Notes under the pieces: generated by a model
The model's input: only the letters and a program-made list of their open reading frames with translations
Told to the model about the DNA's origin: nothing
Database searches by the model: none
Origin: Streptomyces chrestomyceticus JCM 4735
GTDB lineage: Bacteria > Actinomycetota > Actinomycetes > Streptomycetales > Streptomycetaceae
NCBI RefSeq assembly: GCF_003865135.1
Contig: NZ_BHZC01000001.1
Coordinates: 6,138,001 to 6,202,000, forward strand
Length of the DNA stretch: 64,000 nucleotides
Direction: 5' to 3'
Program-made: the position numbers and the translations under genes
Part shown: piece by piece, positions 24,925 to 33,433 of the stretch
Numbering within the stretch: the stretch's first letter is position 1
How the letters are laid out: every line of letters begins with the position of its first letter

Positions 24925-25992
24925 TTACTTCCCCAGATTCGGCGGCGGTATCGGTGTAGTCGCCAGGGACTGCGGTGATGTCGGGCTGGCCAGGGCCGAC
25001 GGGGCCGCTACCGCGGCGGACGGGTCGGGGGTGGGGGGTTCTTCTTCGGTGGAGAGGGGGCGCGGGGCGAGGGTGATGCCTTCGGTGTCGAGGGCCTTCT
25101 TGATGCGCCAGCGGAGTTCGCGTTCTATGCCGGGGGCCTTGCCGGGCATGGTCTTGGCGGAGACGCTGATGGTGACGGAGTCGAGGTGGACCTCGCTGAG
25201 GCCGAGGACCTCGACGGGCTCCCAGAGCTGTTCGTTCCAGGGCTCGGCCTTGGACATCTCCTCGCCGGTGGCGGTGATGATCTCGCGGGCGCGGTCCAGG
25301 TCCTGGTCCGGGGCGATCATGACGTCGACGGTGGCGGTGGACCAGCCCTGGCTGAGGTTGCCGATGCGCTTGACCTCGCCGTTGCGGATGTACCAGATGG
25401 CGCCGTTGGGGCCGCGCAGCTTGGTGACGCGCAGGCCGACCTCGACGACCGTACCGGTGGCCACGCCCGCGTCGATCTCGTCGCCGACGCCGTACTGGTC
25501 CTCCAGGATCATGAAGACGCCGGAGAGGAAGTCGGTGACGAGGTTGCGGGCGCCGAAGCCGATGGCGACGCCCGCGACGCCGGCGCTGGCGAGCAGCGGG
25601 GCCAGGTTGATCTTGAGGACGGACAGGACCGTCAGGGCGGCGGTGCCCATGATGACGAACGACGCGACGCTGCGCAGCACCGAGCCGATGGCCTCGGAGC
25701 GCTGGCGGCGGCGCTCGGCGTTGACCAGGAGCCCGCCCAGCGCGGTGCCTTGGGCGGCCGTCGCGGTGCGGTTCATCCGTTCTATGAGCTTGGTGATCGT
25801 GCGCCGGATCACATGCCGCAGGATGACGGCGATGATGATGATCAGCGCGATCTGCAGGGCGGACGTGAGCCAGGTCGCCCAGTTCTCCTCCACCCATCCG
25901 GCGGCGTTGGTGGCCTTCTCCGTGGCGTCGTCGAGCGACGCCCGGCGGTGCGCGCCGGGCGGCGTGGCGGCTGGGGAAGCGGACCAGAACAC
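24925..25992 (-). CDS. Small-conductance mechanosensitive channel, MscS family
   Basis: 355-residue membrane channel. Helices are visible at about 42-62 (TSALQIALIIIIAVILRHVI), 108-130 (SVASFVIMGTAALTVLSVL) and the pore helix LLASAGVAGVAIGFGARNLVTDFLSGVFMILEDQYGVGDEI, the core MscS signature with its Gly/Ala packing. A beta domain with VVEVGLRVTKLRGPNGAIWYIRNGEVKRIGNLSQGW and a C-terminal alpha/beta domain follow. The last 50 residues are Pro/Ser/Ala-rich. It would release solutes on osmotic downshock. GTG 25992 has GGAGG 8 bases upstream. The upstream 277 bases to the divergent HNH gene hold no further gene. Confidence 0.88.
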   Translation of the reverse strand: MFWSASPAATPPGAHRRASLDDATEKATNAAGWVEENWATWLTSALQIALIIIIAVILRHVIRRTITKLIERMNRTATAAQGTALGGLLVNAERRRQRSEAIGSVLRSVASFVIMGTAALTVLSVLKINLAPLLASAGVAGVAIGFGARNLVTDFLSGVFMILEDQYGVGDEIDAGVATGTVVEVGLRVTKLRGPNGAIWYIRNGEVKRIGNLSQGWSTATVDVMIAPDQDLDRAREIITATGEEMSKAEPWNEQLWEPVEVLGLSEVHLDSVTISVSAKTMPGKAPGIERELRWRIKKALDTEGITLAPRPLSTEEEPPTPDPSAAVAAPSALASPTSPQSLATTPIPPPNLGK

Positions 25993-26269
25993 AGCAGGAA
26001 CCTCCGTGTGGGACAGCAGACCCGGGTCGGGACCTACCGTGCCCCGGGCAGACCAACCACACTAACGGGGCAACGGGGGCGGTCCGCGCCGGTGTTCGAG
26101 AGTGACCGGACCAATTACGGGTCTGTTCGGGGGGAAGTAAAGCGGTGTGGTCGAAAACACCTCGGACCCGTTACCCGGTGATGGTGGCGCTCCGACCAGG
26201 CACCGGGGGACACTGTGGAGAGATCGTCCCGGCGCGAGCCACGCGCCGCCGGCGTACAAGGAGGCACCC

Positions 26270-26806
26270 GTGCCGCATGTCCTGGTCCTCAACGCGTCGT
26301 ACGAGCCGCTCGGCGTCGTACCGCTCCGCCGCGCGCTCATCCTCGTCCTCAACGAAAAGGCCGTCAGCCTTGAGGAGTCCGGCGCCCTGATGCACAGCGC
26401 GACCCGTGTGATGCCCGCTCCCAGTGTGGTCCGCCTCAAGCGGTTCGTGCGGGTGCCTTTTCGCGGTCCCGTCCCGTTGACCCGCCGTGCCCTCTTCGCC
26501 CGGGACGGCGGGCGGTGCATGTACTGCGGTGGCGTCGCAACCAGCGTCGACCACGTCGTTCCGCGCAGTCGTGGCGGGCAGCACACCTGGGAGAACGTCG
26601 TCGCCGCGTGCCGCCGCTGCAACCACGTCAAGGCCGACCGGCATGTCGCCGAGATCGGCTGGCGGTTGCGGCATCAGCCCGCGCCGCCGTCCGGCCTGGC
26701 CTGGCGGATCATCGGCACGGGGCATAGGGACCCCCGGTGGCTGCCATATCTGCAGCCGTACGGGGCGGATGACGCGCTGGCCCGGATCGACGCCGTATCG
26801 GCATAG
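26270..26806 (+). CDS. HNH endonuclease
   Basis: 178-residue protein with a typical actinobacterial HNH domain: CMYCGG, then SVDHVVPRSRGGQHTWENVVAACRRCNHVKADR, giving the two CxxC zinc knuckles and the H-N-H catalytic residues at about 83-125. The N-terminal half (VLVLNASYEPLGVVPLRRALILVLNEKAV) is the conserved partner region of this stand-alone HNH group. GTG 26270 stands 7 bases after a perfect AAGGAGG. Such core-genome HNH proteins are widespread in Streptomyces and their biological target is not established. Confidence 0.88.
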   Translation: MPHVLVLNASYEPLGVVPLRRALILVLNEKAVSLEESGALMHSATRVMPAPSVVRLKRFVRVPFRGPVPLTRRALFARDGGRCMYCGGVATSVDHVVPRSRGGQHTWENVVAACRRCNHVKADRHVAEIGWRLRHQPAPPSGLAWRIIGTGHRDPRWLPYLQPYGADDALARIDAVSA

Positions 26807-26828
26807 GTCCGGGTCTTTTGCGTGGTGA

Positions 26829-26857
26829 GGGGGAGCGGCCTCCCGGCGGCCGCCCCC
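26829..26857. terminator. Hairpin terminator between HNH gene and GH84 gene
   Basis: GGGGGAGCGGCC (26829-26840) pairs with GGCCGCCCCC (26848-26857) with one bulged A and a 7-base loop, between convergent genes. A related GGCGGCCGCCCCC block is repeated just downstream. Confidence 0.5.
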
Positions 26858-26901
26858 GTTCCGTACGCTTTCCGGCGGCCGCCCCCGGCCCGTACGCCTC
26901 C

Positions 26902-29900
26902 CTAGCGCCCGCCGCCCGGCCACGCCTCATGGGCCGACGGCCCGCTTCCGGGCGTGTCCCCGGGCTTCCCCGGCCGGGCCGGCGTGCCGGGACGGTCGCC
27001 GCCGGGGCCGGACGGCCGGGAGGGCGGCGGCCCGGGGTGGTCCGAGTCCTTCACCGCGTACGCCTCCACGCTCCACAGTGAGTAGCCGAAGCGGGTCGCG
27101 CGCCGGTCGCCCTGGATGCGGACGAAGCGGACGTCCTTCGCGTCCATCCGGAGGGTCTCGCGGCCGCCCTTGCCGTCGCGGACGGTGGCCGCCGTGCGCC
27201 AGGTGATGCCGTCGGACGACACCCGGACCGTGTAGGCGGCCGCGTACGCGTCCTGCCAGCTGAGGGTGAGGCGGCCCAGGCGGGCCGGGCGCGGCAGTGT
27301 GAACTGGAGCCAGGCGTCGTCCTGGGCGGGGGAGGACCAGCGGGTCTTCGGGTCGCCGTCGGTGGCGGCGGTGGCCGGGAACTCGGACGTCTCGTCGCCG
27401 GAGGAGGTGGCCTCGGCGCCGCGGGCCAGATCGGGGCCCGCGGTGGGCGGGTAGGTCCGGACGGTCAGCGTCCGCTTCTGGTCGCCGTAGGTGACCGGGA
27501 TCTCGTACGTGCCGGACTTGGCGTCGCGCGGGACCGTGACCTGGATACGCGCGGTGGCGGTGCCGCCGCGCGGGGCCGTGACGTGCTCCGGCGCCCGTAC
27601 GGTGAAGCCCTCGGGCGCCTTCACCGTGAGCTTGCCCTCCACGTCGGCGGGGCGGCGGGAGAAGATCCGGGCGTCCACGGAGAAGGTGCCGCCGGTGTCG
27701 GCGTCGATCTCGTCGTGCGCCAGTTCCAGGCCCGCTGCCGGGGTGTCGGCGAACCACGGGGTGAAGGAGTGCACGGACGGCGCGGCGGTGCCGTCCTTCC
27801 AGGCCAGCCGGATGCTGTCGGCCTTCATGCCGCGCGCCTCGGTCTGCGTCCAGCCGGTGCCGGAGAGGCCGCCGAGGCGCCGCCAGCCCTCGCCGGGGAC
27901 GTGCGCCTCCACGGACACGGCGGCCGCCGACGGGCTCGGCTCGGTGAGTGAGGTGACCGCGGTCAGCGGGCGGGGGCGGCCGAAGGGGACGGTCAGGGAG
28001 GTGGGGCGGGCGTCCTGGTCCGGCGGCGGGGCCGTTTCGGAGCGGTCGGAGCGGGCGCCGGTCCAGGCGTCGGACTCGGTCATCGCGCGGTCGAGGAAGG
28101 GGCCCAGAACGCCCTTTCCGACCGTCACGGGGCTCTTTTTGATCTTTTTCAGCAGGTCCTGGACGGCGCGCTGTGCGGTCCAGGCGGCGGAGCCGTCGCC
28201 GCGGGCCTGCGCCATCAGCATGTCGACGGCACGCTCGCCCGCCGAACCGTACCGTGCCAATTGGCGCGCCCAGGGACGTACTTCGTCGGCCAGGCCGGGG
28301 GAGAGGCGTTCCGGCGCGCCGCTCATCGTGTGGAAGGCGGCGCGCAGCCGGGCCGCGGCCTTGGTGTAACGCTCGTCGTCGCCCCGGTTGTCGCTGTCGG
28401 TGGCGTCGGCGCGCGCCTTCCAGAACGCGTCGATCAGCGGCTTGAGATACGCGGACTCGTCGGTGCCGAGGACCGAGGAGGCGTCGTTGCCGGCCAGCGC
28501 GTGCAGCGCGGCGCGGGAGGCGGCGTCCCCGCCGGAGAGGTCGTCGACGGCGGCCTCCCAGGAGGCGCCGGGCCGGTAGCCGCGCGGGTTCCAGGCGTAG
28601 TCGGCGGCCGTGAACAGCGCGATGCGGGACGCGGTGGGCTGCGCCATGGCGTTGGCCAGCAGCGCGCTGGAGCCGGCGGCGACGGCGGGTTCGCGGCCCG
28701 TGTAGGGGCCGAGGAAGATACGGTCCTGCGCGTAGTCGTTGACCGGATAGTTGTCCATCGTGACCATCCGGTGTCCGAACACCTCGCGGGCCTCGGCCAG
28801 TTCCCCGCCGGTGATGGTACGGGGGACGACGCCGACGCCGGTCCACGCGACCTCGACCCGGTCGGACAGCGCGACCGCCAGCGCCTCCCGGTAGGCGGTC
28901 GAGCCGTCCTGGTAGTACTCGGTCGGCAGCAGGCTGAGCGGCGGCGCCTCGGGGTGCCGCTCGGCGAGGTGGGCGGCGAGCGCGTCCGCCACCTTGGCGT
29001 GCGCCTTCGCGGCGGCCTCGGGGCCGGAGCCGAAGGTGTCGGCGTCCGCGTCGCAGTGCCACTCGCTGTAGCTGACGTCCTGGAACTGGAGCTGGAAGGC
29101 GCGCACGCCCAGCGCCCACATCGCGTCCACCTTGCGGCGCAGCGCCTTCAGGTCGTCCTCGGAGGACATGCACATGGCCTGCCCGGGAGAGACGGCCCAG
29201 GCCAGCGTCACATGGTTGGCGCGGGCCCGGGCGGCCAGCGCGCGGAAGTCCTCGCGCTGCTCCGCCGGGTAGGGGTCACGCCACCGGAACTGGCGGTACG
29301 GGTCGTCGCCGGGCGCGTAGAGGTAGCGGTTCTGCTTCGTACGGCCCATGAAGTCGAGCTGGGACAGGCGCTGCTCGCGGGTCCAGGGCTGGCCGAAGAA
29401 GCCCTCGGTCATGCCGCGTACGGCGGTGCCGGGCCAGTCCCGTACGACGGCCGCGGCCAGCTCCTTGCCGCTGCCCGCCTTGCCGCCGCTCTCGGAGCGC
29501 TCCACGATGAGCTGGCGCAGGGTCTGTACGGCGTGGAAGAGGCCGTCCGGGCCGACGCCGTCCAGGGCGACCGTGTCCCGGCCCGCCACCTCGCCGACCG
29601 CGAGGCGGTAGCCGCCGGAGGGCAGGTCCCCGCGGGCGGGTGCGCGCAGGGCCCGTAGCGCGGTCTCGGCGTCCGGGCCGCCGACGCGGAACACCGGGCC
29701 CTCGCCGGGCAGCGCTTGGCCCGGGGCGGCGTCGTGGACCGTACGGACTCCGGCGTCGCGCAGTACGGCGCGCAGCGCGCTCAGGGCGTACGGGTCGGCC
29801 TCGGCATCGGCGACGAGGGTGGCCTCGCCGTCCAGCGCTACGGACGCGCCGCCCGGCCGCATCGACTGCGGACGCGGCCACACGGCGGGCAACTGCCCGG

Positions 29901-30294
29901 CGGAAACGGTCCGGCCGGTGCCGTCGGCCTGGCCGGGCAGGTCGGGAGTGCCGACGGCCGGGTCTGCGGGGGCCGCGTACACAGGGGCGGTGCTGCCGAG
30001 GAGCCCGCCGATGACGGCGGCGGCGAGGGCGGTGGCCCCGGCGACCCGCGCGCGGGCCCCGGCCCGTACGGCGCCGAAACGGCCGGTGCCACCGGCGCCG
30101 AGGCTGCCGGTGCCGATGCTGGTGGGGCCGGTCAGAGGGGTGGCGGCGCCATCGGTACGGCGCGCCGCGGCCTCTCCGGCCCAGGAGGCGTCGCCGTCCC
30201 CGGCCCGGGAGGCGTCGCCGCTCCCGGCCCCGCCGATGTCCTTGCCCTGCCTGCCGACCTGTCCGGCGTCCCGAACGCCGCTCCGGACTCGCAC
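26902..30294 (-). CDS. Secreted GH84-like beta-N-acetylglucosaminidase with F5/8 type C domain
   Basis: 1130-residue extracellular enzyme. An unusual N-terminal extension of about 75 residues precedes the signal segment VAGATALAAAVIGGLLGSTAPVYAAP (about 85-112). Next come a GH20b-like domain (LPAVWPRPQSMRPGG onward) and the GH84 barrel from RGMTEGFFGQPWTREQRLSQLDFMGRTKQNRYLYAPGDDPY. The catalytic loop reads VRAFQLQFQDVSYSEWH at about 400-415. A helical region, a NEW3-type beta domain (VKAPEGFTVRAPEHVTAPRGG) and an F5/8 type C (discoidin) domain (ATSSGDETSEFPATAATDGDPKTRWSS to YSLWSVEAYAV) follow, then a Pro/Gly-rich tail. The usual GH84 Asp-Asp pair is Gln-Asp here. GTG 30294 has GAGGAGA. It probably trims N-acetylhexosamines from glycans. 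Confidence 0.82.
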   Translation of the reverse strand: MRVRSGVRDAGQVGRQGKDIGGAGSGDASRAGDGDASWAGEAAARRTDGAATPLTGPTSIGTGSLGAGGTGRFGAVRAGARARVAGATALAAAVIGGLLGSTAPVYAAPADPAVGTPDLPGQADGTGRTVSAGQLPAVWPRPQSMRPGGASVALDGEATLVADAEADPYALSALRAVLRDAGVRTVHDAAPGQALPGEGPVFRVGGPDAETALRALRAPARGDLPSGGYRLAVGEVAGRDTVALDGVGPDGLFHAVQTLRQLIVERSESGGKAGSGKELAAAVVRDWPGTAVRGMTEGFFGQPWTREQRLSQLDFMGRTKQNRYLYAPGDDPYRQFRWRDPYPAEQREDFRALAARARANHVTLAWAVSPGQAMCMSSEDDLKALRRKVDAMWALGVRAFQLQFQDVSYSEWHCDADADTFGSGPEAAAKAHAKVADALAAHLAERHPEAPPLSLLPTEYYQDGSTAYREALAVALSDRVEVAWTGVGVVPRTITGGELAEAREVFGHRMVTMDNYPVNDYAQDRIFLGPYTGREPAVAAGSSALLANAMAQPTASRIALFTAADYAWNPRGYRPGASWEAAVDDLSGGDAASRAALHALAGNDASSVLGTDESAYLKPLIDAFWKARADATDSDNRGDDERYTKAAARLRAAFHTMSGAPERLSPGLADEVRPWARQLARYGSAGERAVDMLMAQARGDGSAAWTAQRAVQDLLKKIKKSPVTVGKGVLGPFLDRAMTESDAWTGARSDRSETAPPPDQDARPTSLTVPFGRPRPLTAVTSLTEPSPSAAAVSVEAHVPGEGWRRLGGLSGTGWTQTEARGMKADSIRLAWKDGTAAPSVHSFTPWFADTPAAGLELAHDEIDADTGGTFSVDARIFSRRPADVEGKLTVKAPEGFTVRAPEHVTAPRGGTATARIQVTVPRDAKSGTYEIPVTYGDQKRTLTVRTYPPTAGPDLARGAEATSSGDETSEFPATAATDGDPKTRWSSPAQDDAWLQFTLPRPARLGRLTLSWQDAYAAAYTVRVSSDGITWRTAATVRDGKGGRETLRMDAKDVRFVRIQGDRRATRFGYSLWSVEAYAVKDSDHPGPPPSRPSGPGGDRPGTPARPGKPGDTPGSGPSAHEAWPGGGR

Positions 30295-30773
30295 GGTCTC
30301 TCCTCAGTCCCCGTCGTCCCACTCACCCGGCCGGCCGGTGACGCACCGGACGGCCGCAGCCCGGCCGCCCCGCGGCCGCGCGCCCCTGAGCCGGCTGTCG
30401 CGGCGGGGGCCTCGTACCCCGTGGAAACCCGCCGGACCTGCCTTCGGCAGTGAGCCCACCACTCTGGCGGTGAGGGTGTCAACGGCAGCACACCAAGTGC
30501 CGGGTTTGCCCTGTGCGACCGGCGTGTCGCGACGTTTTCCAGGGGCCGCCGGAGGGGGCGGGGCGGGGCGCCGGGAGGGGTCCGAGGCGCTGAAGGACTT
30601 CCTTCGGAACGCCTCTCCGGTGGGCAGCTCTGCGCCGTCACCCGTCCGCCACCGGCAAATCGCCTGCACGAGGGATGTGTGACCTGGACCACGTTGGTTG
30701 AATGGATACGTCTGCGACCGCCCGGAGTGGGTAGGGCAGGTCGTGTCCCACCACCGACGAACGGGAGGCCCCC
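30295..30773. other. Divergent intergenic region (GH84 gene / malQ operon)
   Basis: 479 bases with no supported gene on either strand. It should hold divergent promoters. On the minus strand a consensus -35 hexamer TTGACA is at 30482-30477, about 180 bases before the GH84 start, but the -10 region behind it (around 30455) is poor. On the plus strand the GGGAGG ribosome site at 30763-30768 belongs to the gene at 30774. The central part is GC-rich with no strong hairpin that I could find. Confidence 0.4.
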
Positions 30774-31091
30774 GTGGCCGCGTCCGCTCAGCTTCTCCTC
30801 GACGCACTGTCGTCCGCCCCCGAGTACCCGGCAGAGCGTGTCAAACCCTCCGGACCGGAGAATTTCCGGCTGGAGAAACCCGTCGAGCCGGATCTGTTCG
30901 ACGGCGTGTCCGACCCCGACTCCGGTCTGGACGGCTCCGGCTCGCTCTGCTTCTGCGAACCGCCGCTGACCAGCGAGCCCCCGCTCGCCGACGCCGCCCC
31001 GCTCACCAGTGAGTCCCCGATCGCCGCCGAGCTGCCGCTGACCAGCGAGCCCACCGCGGCCGGCCTGGGTACGGAGACCATGGAGGTCTGA
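30774..31091 (+). CDS. Small acidic protein with three 12-residue repeats, coupled to malQ
   Basis: 105-residue acidic protein of unknown function. GTG 30774 follows GGGAGG by 5 bases. The N-terminal half is non-repetitive (ENFRLEKPVEPDLFDGVSDPDSG), then a CFC motif (Cys59, Cys61). Three exact-period 12-residue repeats follow, each beginning PLTSE: 64-75, 76-87 and 88-99. The stop overlaps the malQ start as TGATG, so translation is coupled. No signal peptide or membrane helix is visible. The leader-plus-repeat layout recalls multi-core precursor peptides, but no modifying enzyme lies nearby, so this is only a structural resemblance. Confidence 0.65.
   Translation: MAASAQLLLDALSSAPEYPAERVKPSGPENFRLEKPVEPDLFDGVSDPDSGLDGSGSLCFCEPPLTSEPPLADAAPLTSESPIAAELPLTSEPTAAGLGTETMEV
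30963..31070 (+). repeat. Three in-frame 36-bp repeats encoding PLTSE units
   Basis: Units are 30963-30998, 30999-31034 and 31035-31070. Each starts CCGCTSACCAGYGAG and encodes PLTSE followed by seven variable residues rich in Pro and Ala. Third-position changes between units suggest that the peptide repeat is retained by selection and is not a fresh duplication. Confidence 0.7.
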
Positions 31092-33295
31092 TGGGCCGAC
31101 CGCGGCTCGCCGGTCTGCACGGTGTGTGCACGTCCTATGAGCCCGCACCGGGCCGTGTGGAACACGTCGGTGACGACACCGTCGTCGCCGTCCTCGCCGC
31201 GCTCGGGGTCGACGCCTCGACTCCGCACGCCGTACGCGCCGCTCTGGAGGCGTACGACCACGGCGCGGGCCGGGCCCTGCTCCCGCCCACCGTCGTGGTG
31301 CGCCCGGGGCGCCCGCCGAAACTTTCGCGCCTGCCCGAAGGCACCGCCCTACGGGTGGAGACCGAGTCGGGCCAGGTGCTCGACTGGGGGCCGGACCCCG
31401 GAGGCCGCCCGGAGGGCGCGTACGAGCCGCCCGCCCGGGGCCGGGGCCGCGACGGCGCCCGCACGCCGCGCCGGACCTCCGCCCGCACTCCTGACCGAGT
31501 TCCTGACCGAGCCCCCGACGACACCGAGGGCCGTATCCCCCGCGGCACCGTGGGCGGTCTCCCCCTCGGCATCCACACCCTGCGCGCCCACACTCCCGAC
31601 GGCCGCTCCGCCCGCGCCCACCTGATCGTCGCCCCCGACCGGATGCCCGCGCCGCCCCGCCGCACCCACGGCTTCATGGTGCAGCTCTACTCCCTGCTCT
31701 CCGGCCGCTCCTGGGGCATGGGGGACCTGGGCGACCTCGCCGACCTGGCCGCCTGGTCCGGACGCGCGCTCGGCTGCGGCTTCGTACAGATCAACCCGCT
31801 GCACGCCGCCGTACCGGGACCGCCCACCGACCCCTCGCCGTACCGCCCCTCCTCCCGCCGCTTCCCCGACCCCGTCCATCTGCGCATCGAGGACATCCCC
31901 GAGCTGGGCTGCCTCGAAGGCGCGGCGCGGTCCCGGTTCGACGCGCTGCTCGTACGGGCCCGGACGCTGCGCGAGGCGGTGCTGCGCAAGGGCGCGCTGA
32001 TCGACCGGGACGCCGTGTGGGAGCTGAAGAAGGAGGCGCTGGAGCTGCTCTGGAAGGTGCCGCTGAGCCCCGGGCGGCGCGCCGCCTACTGCGACTTCCT
32101 CGCCGAGCAGGGCACGAGTCTGGAGGACCACGCCACCTGGTGCGCGCTGGCCGAGCTGTACGGGGCCGACTGGCGCGGCTGGCCCGCCGGTCTGGACGAC
32201 CCGCGTTCGGCCCGGACGGCACGGATGCGGAGCAGCCTGCTGGACCGCATCGACTTCTACAGCCGCCTCGCGTGGTTCACCGACCAGCAGCTCGCCGCCG
32301 CCCAGCGCGCCGCCGAGGAGGCCGGGATGGGCATCGGGCTGGTGCACGACCTGGCCGTCGGCGTCCACCCCTCCGGGTCCGACACCTGGGCCCAGCAGGA
32401 CGCCTTCGCGGCCGGCATGTCCGTGGGCGCGCCGCCGGACGCCTTCAACTCGCGCGGCCAGGACTGGGGCCTGCCGCCCTGGCGGCCGGACGCGCTGGCC
32501 GCCCAGGGCTACGCCCCGTACCGCGGTCTCCTGCGCGGCATGCTGCGGCACGCGGGCGCCCTGCGCATCGACCACGTCATGGGCCTGTTCCGGCTGTGGT
32601 GGGTGCCGGAGGGCCGGCCGCCGACGGAGGGTACGTACGTGCGGTACGACGCCGAGGCGATGCTCTCCGTCCTCGCCCTGGAGGCGCACCGCGCGGGCGC
32701 CGCCGTCATCGGGGAGGACCTGGGGACGGTCGAGCCGGTGGTCCGTACGGAGCTGGCCGGGCGGGGTGTGCTCGGCACGTCCGTCCTGTGGTTCGAACGT
32801 GACTACACCAAAGAGCCGGCCCGGCCGCTGCCGCCCGGCGACTGGCGCGCCGACTGCCTGGCCACGGTCACCACGCACGACCTGCCCAGCACGGCGGCCA
32901 GGCTGACCGGGCAGCACGCGGCGCTCCGGCACGGCCTCGGGCTGCTGGACCGCCCGCTCCACGAGGAGCAGGCGGCGGAGGCGGTCGAGGTCGGCGAGTG
33001 GCTGGAGACGCTGCACCGGCTGGGGCTGCTGCCGGAGGGGCGGGGGAACGAGGAGGCGGCGGTCAAGGCCCTGCACCGCTATCTGCTGCGGACGCCCGCC
33101 CGGATGGTCGGGGTGTGGCTGCCGGACGCGGTGGGCGACCGGCGGCCGCAGAACCTCCCGGGGACCTGGGACGAATACCCCAACTGGCGGCTGCCGGTCA
33201 CCGATCCGGCGGGGCGCCCGCTGTCCTTGGAGGAGATCGCGGCATCGCCCCGGCTCCATGCGCTGATGAGCGAACTGCGCACGTCGGGGCGGTGA
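31091..33295 (+). CDS. malQ: 4-alpha-glucanotransferase (amylomaltase)
   Basis: 734-residue GH77 enzyme that transfers alpha-1,4-glucan segments, freeing glucose, in maltodextrin/glycogen metabolism in the cytoplasm. The actinobacterial N-terminal beta domain spans about 1-195. The barrel starts with HGFMVQLYSLLSGRSWGMGDLGDLADLAAWSGRALGCGFVQINPLHAAVPGPPTDPSPYRPSSRRF. Catalytic signatures are LRIDHVMGLFRLWWVP (nucleophile Asp at about 492), VIGEDLGTV (acid/base Glu at about 541) and TTHDLPST (Asp at about 596). ATG 31091 overlaps the stop of the small repeat protein, with GGAGG 5 bases upstream. A poorly conserved insertion at about 105-170 separates the N-terminal domain from the barrel. Confidence 0.92.
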   Translation: MGRPRLAGLHGVCTSYEPAPGRVEHVGDDTVVAVLAALGVDASTPHAVRAALEAYDHGAGRALLPPTVVVRPGRPPKLSRLPEGTALRVETESGQVLDWGPDPGGRPEGAYEPPARGRGRDGARTPRRTSARTPDRVPDRAPDDTEGRIPRGTVGGLPLGIHTLRAHTPDGRSARAHLIVAPDRMPAPPRRTHGFMVQLYSLLSGRSWGMGDLGDLADLAAWSGRALGCGFVQINPLHAAVPGPPTDPSPYRPSSRRFPDPVHLRIEDIPELGCLEGAARSRFDALLVRARTLREAVLRKGALIDRDAVWELKKEALELLWKVPLSPGRRAAYCDFLAEQGTSLEDHATWCALAELYGADWRGWPAGLDDPRSARTARMRSSLLDRIDFYSRLAWFTDQQLAAAQRAAEEAGMGIGLVHDLAVGVHPSGSDTWAQQDAFAAGMSVGAPPDAFNSRGQDWGLPPWRPDALAAQGYAPYRGLLRGMLRHAGALRIDHVMGLFRLWWVPEGRPPTEGTYVRYDAEAMLSVLALEAHRAGAAVIGEDLGTVEPVVRTELAGRGVLGTSVLWFERDYTKEPARPLPPGDWRADCLATVTTHDLPSTAARLTGQHAALRHGLGLLDRPLHEEQAAEAVEVGEWLETLHRLGLLPEGRGNEEAAVKALHRYLLRTPARMVGVWLPDAVGDRRPQNLPGTWDEYPNWRLPVTDPAGRPLSLEEIAASPRLHALMSELRTSGR

Positions 33296-33433
33296 TCGGG
33301 CCGGTACGGCCGGAAGGGCGGCGGCTCGCACCCGTCCGGCTGCTGTCTTCCGGCCGCCCCGGCCGTACGGCACCATGCCGTGGACGCCGTCCAAGAGATC
33401 CGACCCCTTCCGGTCGGGGAGTTGGAGGGAACC

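Noticed and set aside
30679..30696. Possible DasR (GlcNAc) operator upstream of the malQ operon and GH84 gene
   Set aside because: GACCTGGACCACG resembles only one half of the dre palindrome, and about 9 of 16 positions match. That is too weak to report.
31318..31326. GAAACTTTC inside malQ, same as the csnR operator core
   Set aside because: It is formed by the codons for Pro-Lys-Leu-Ser in a coding region far from any promoter, so it is treated as coincidence.
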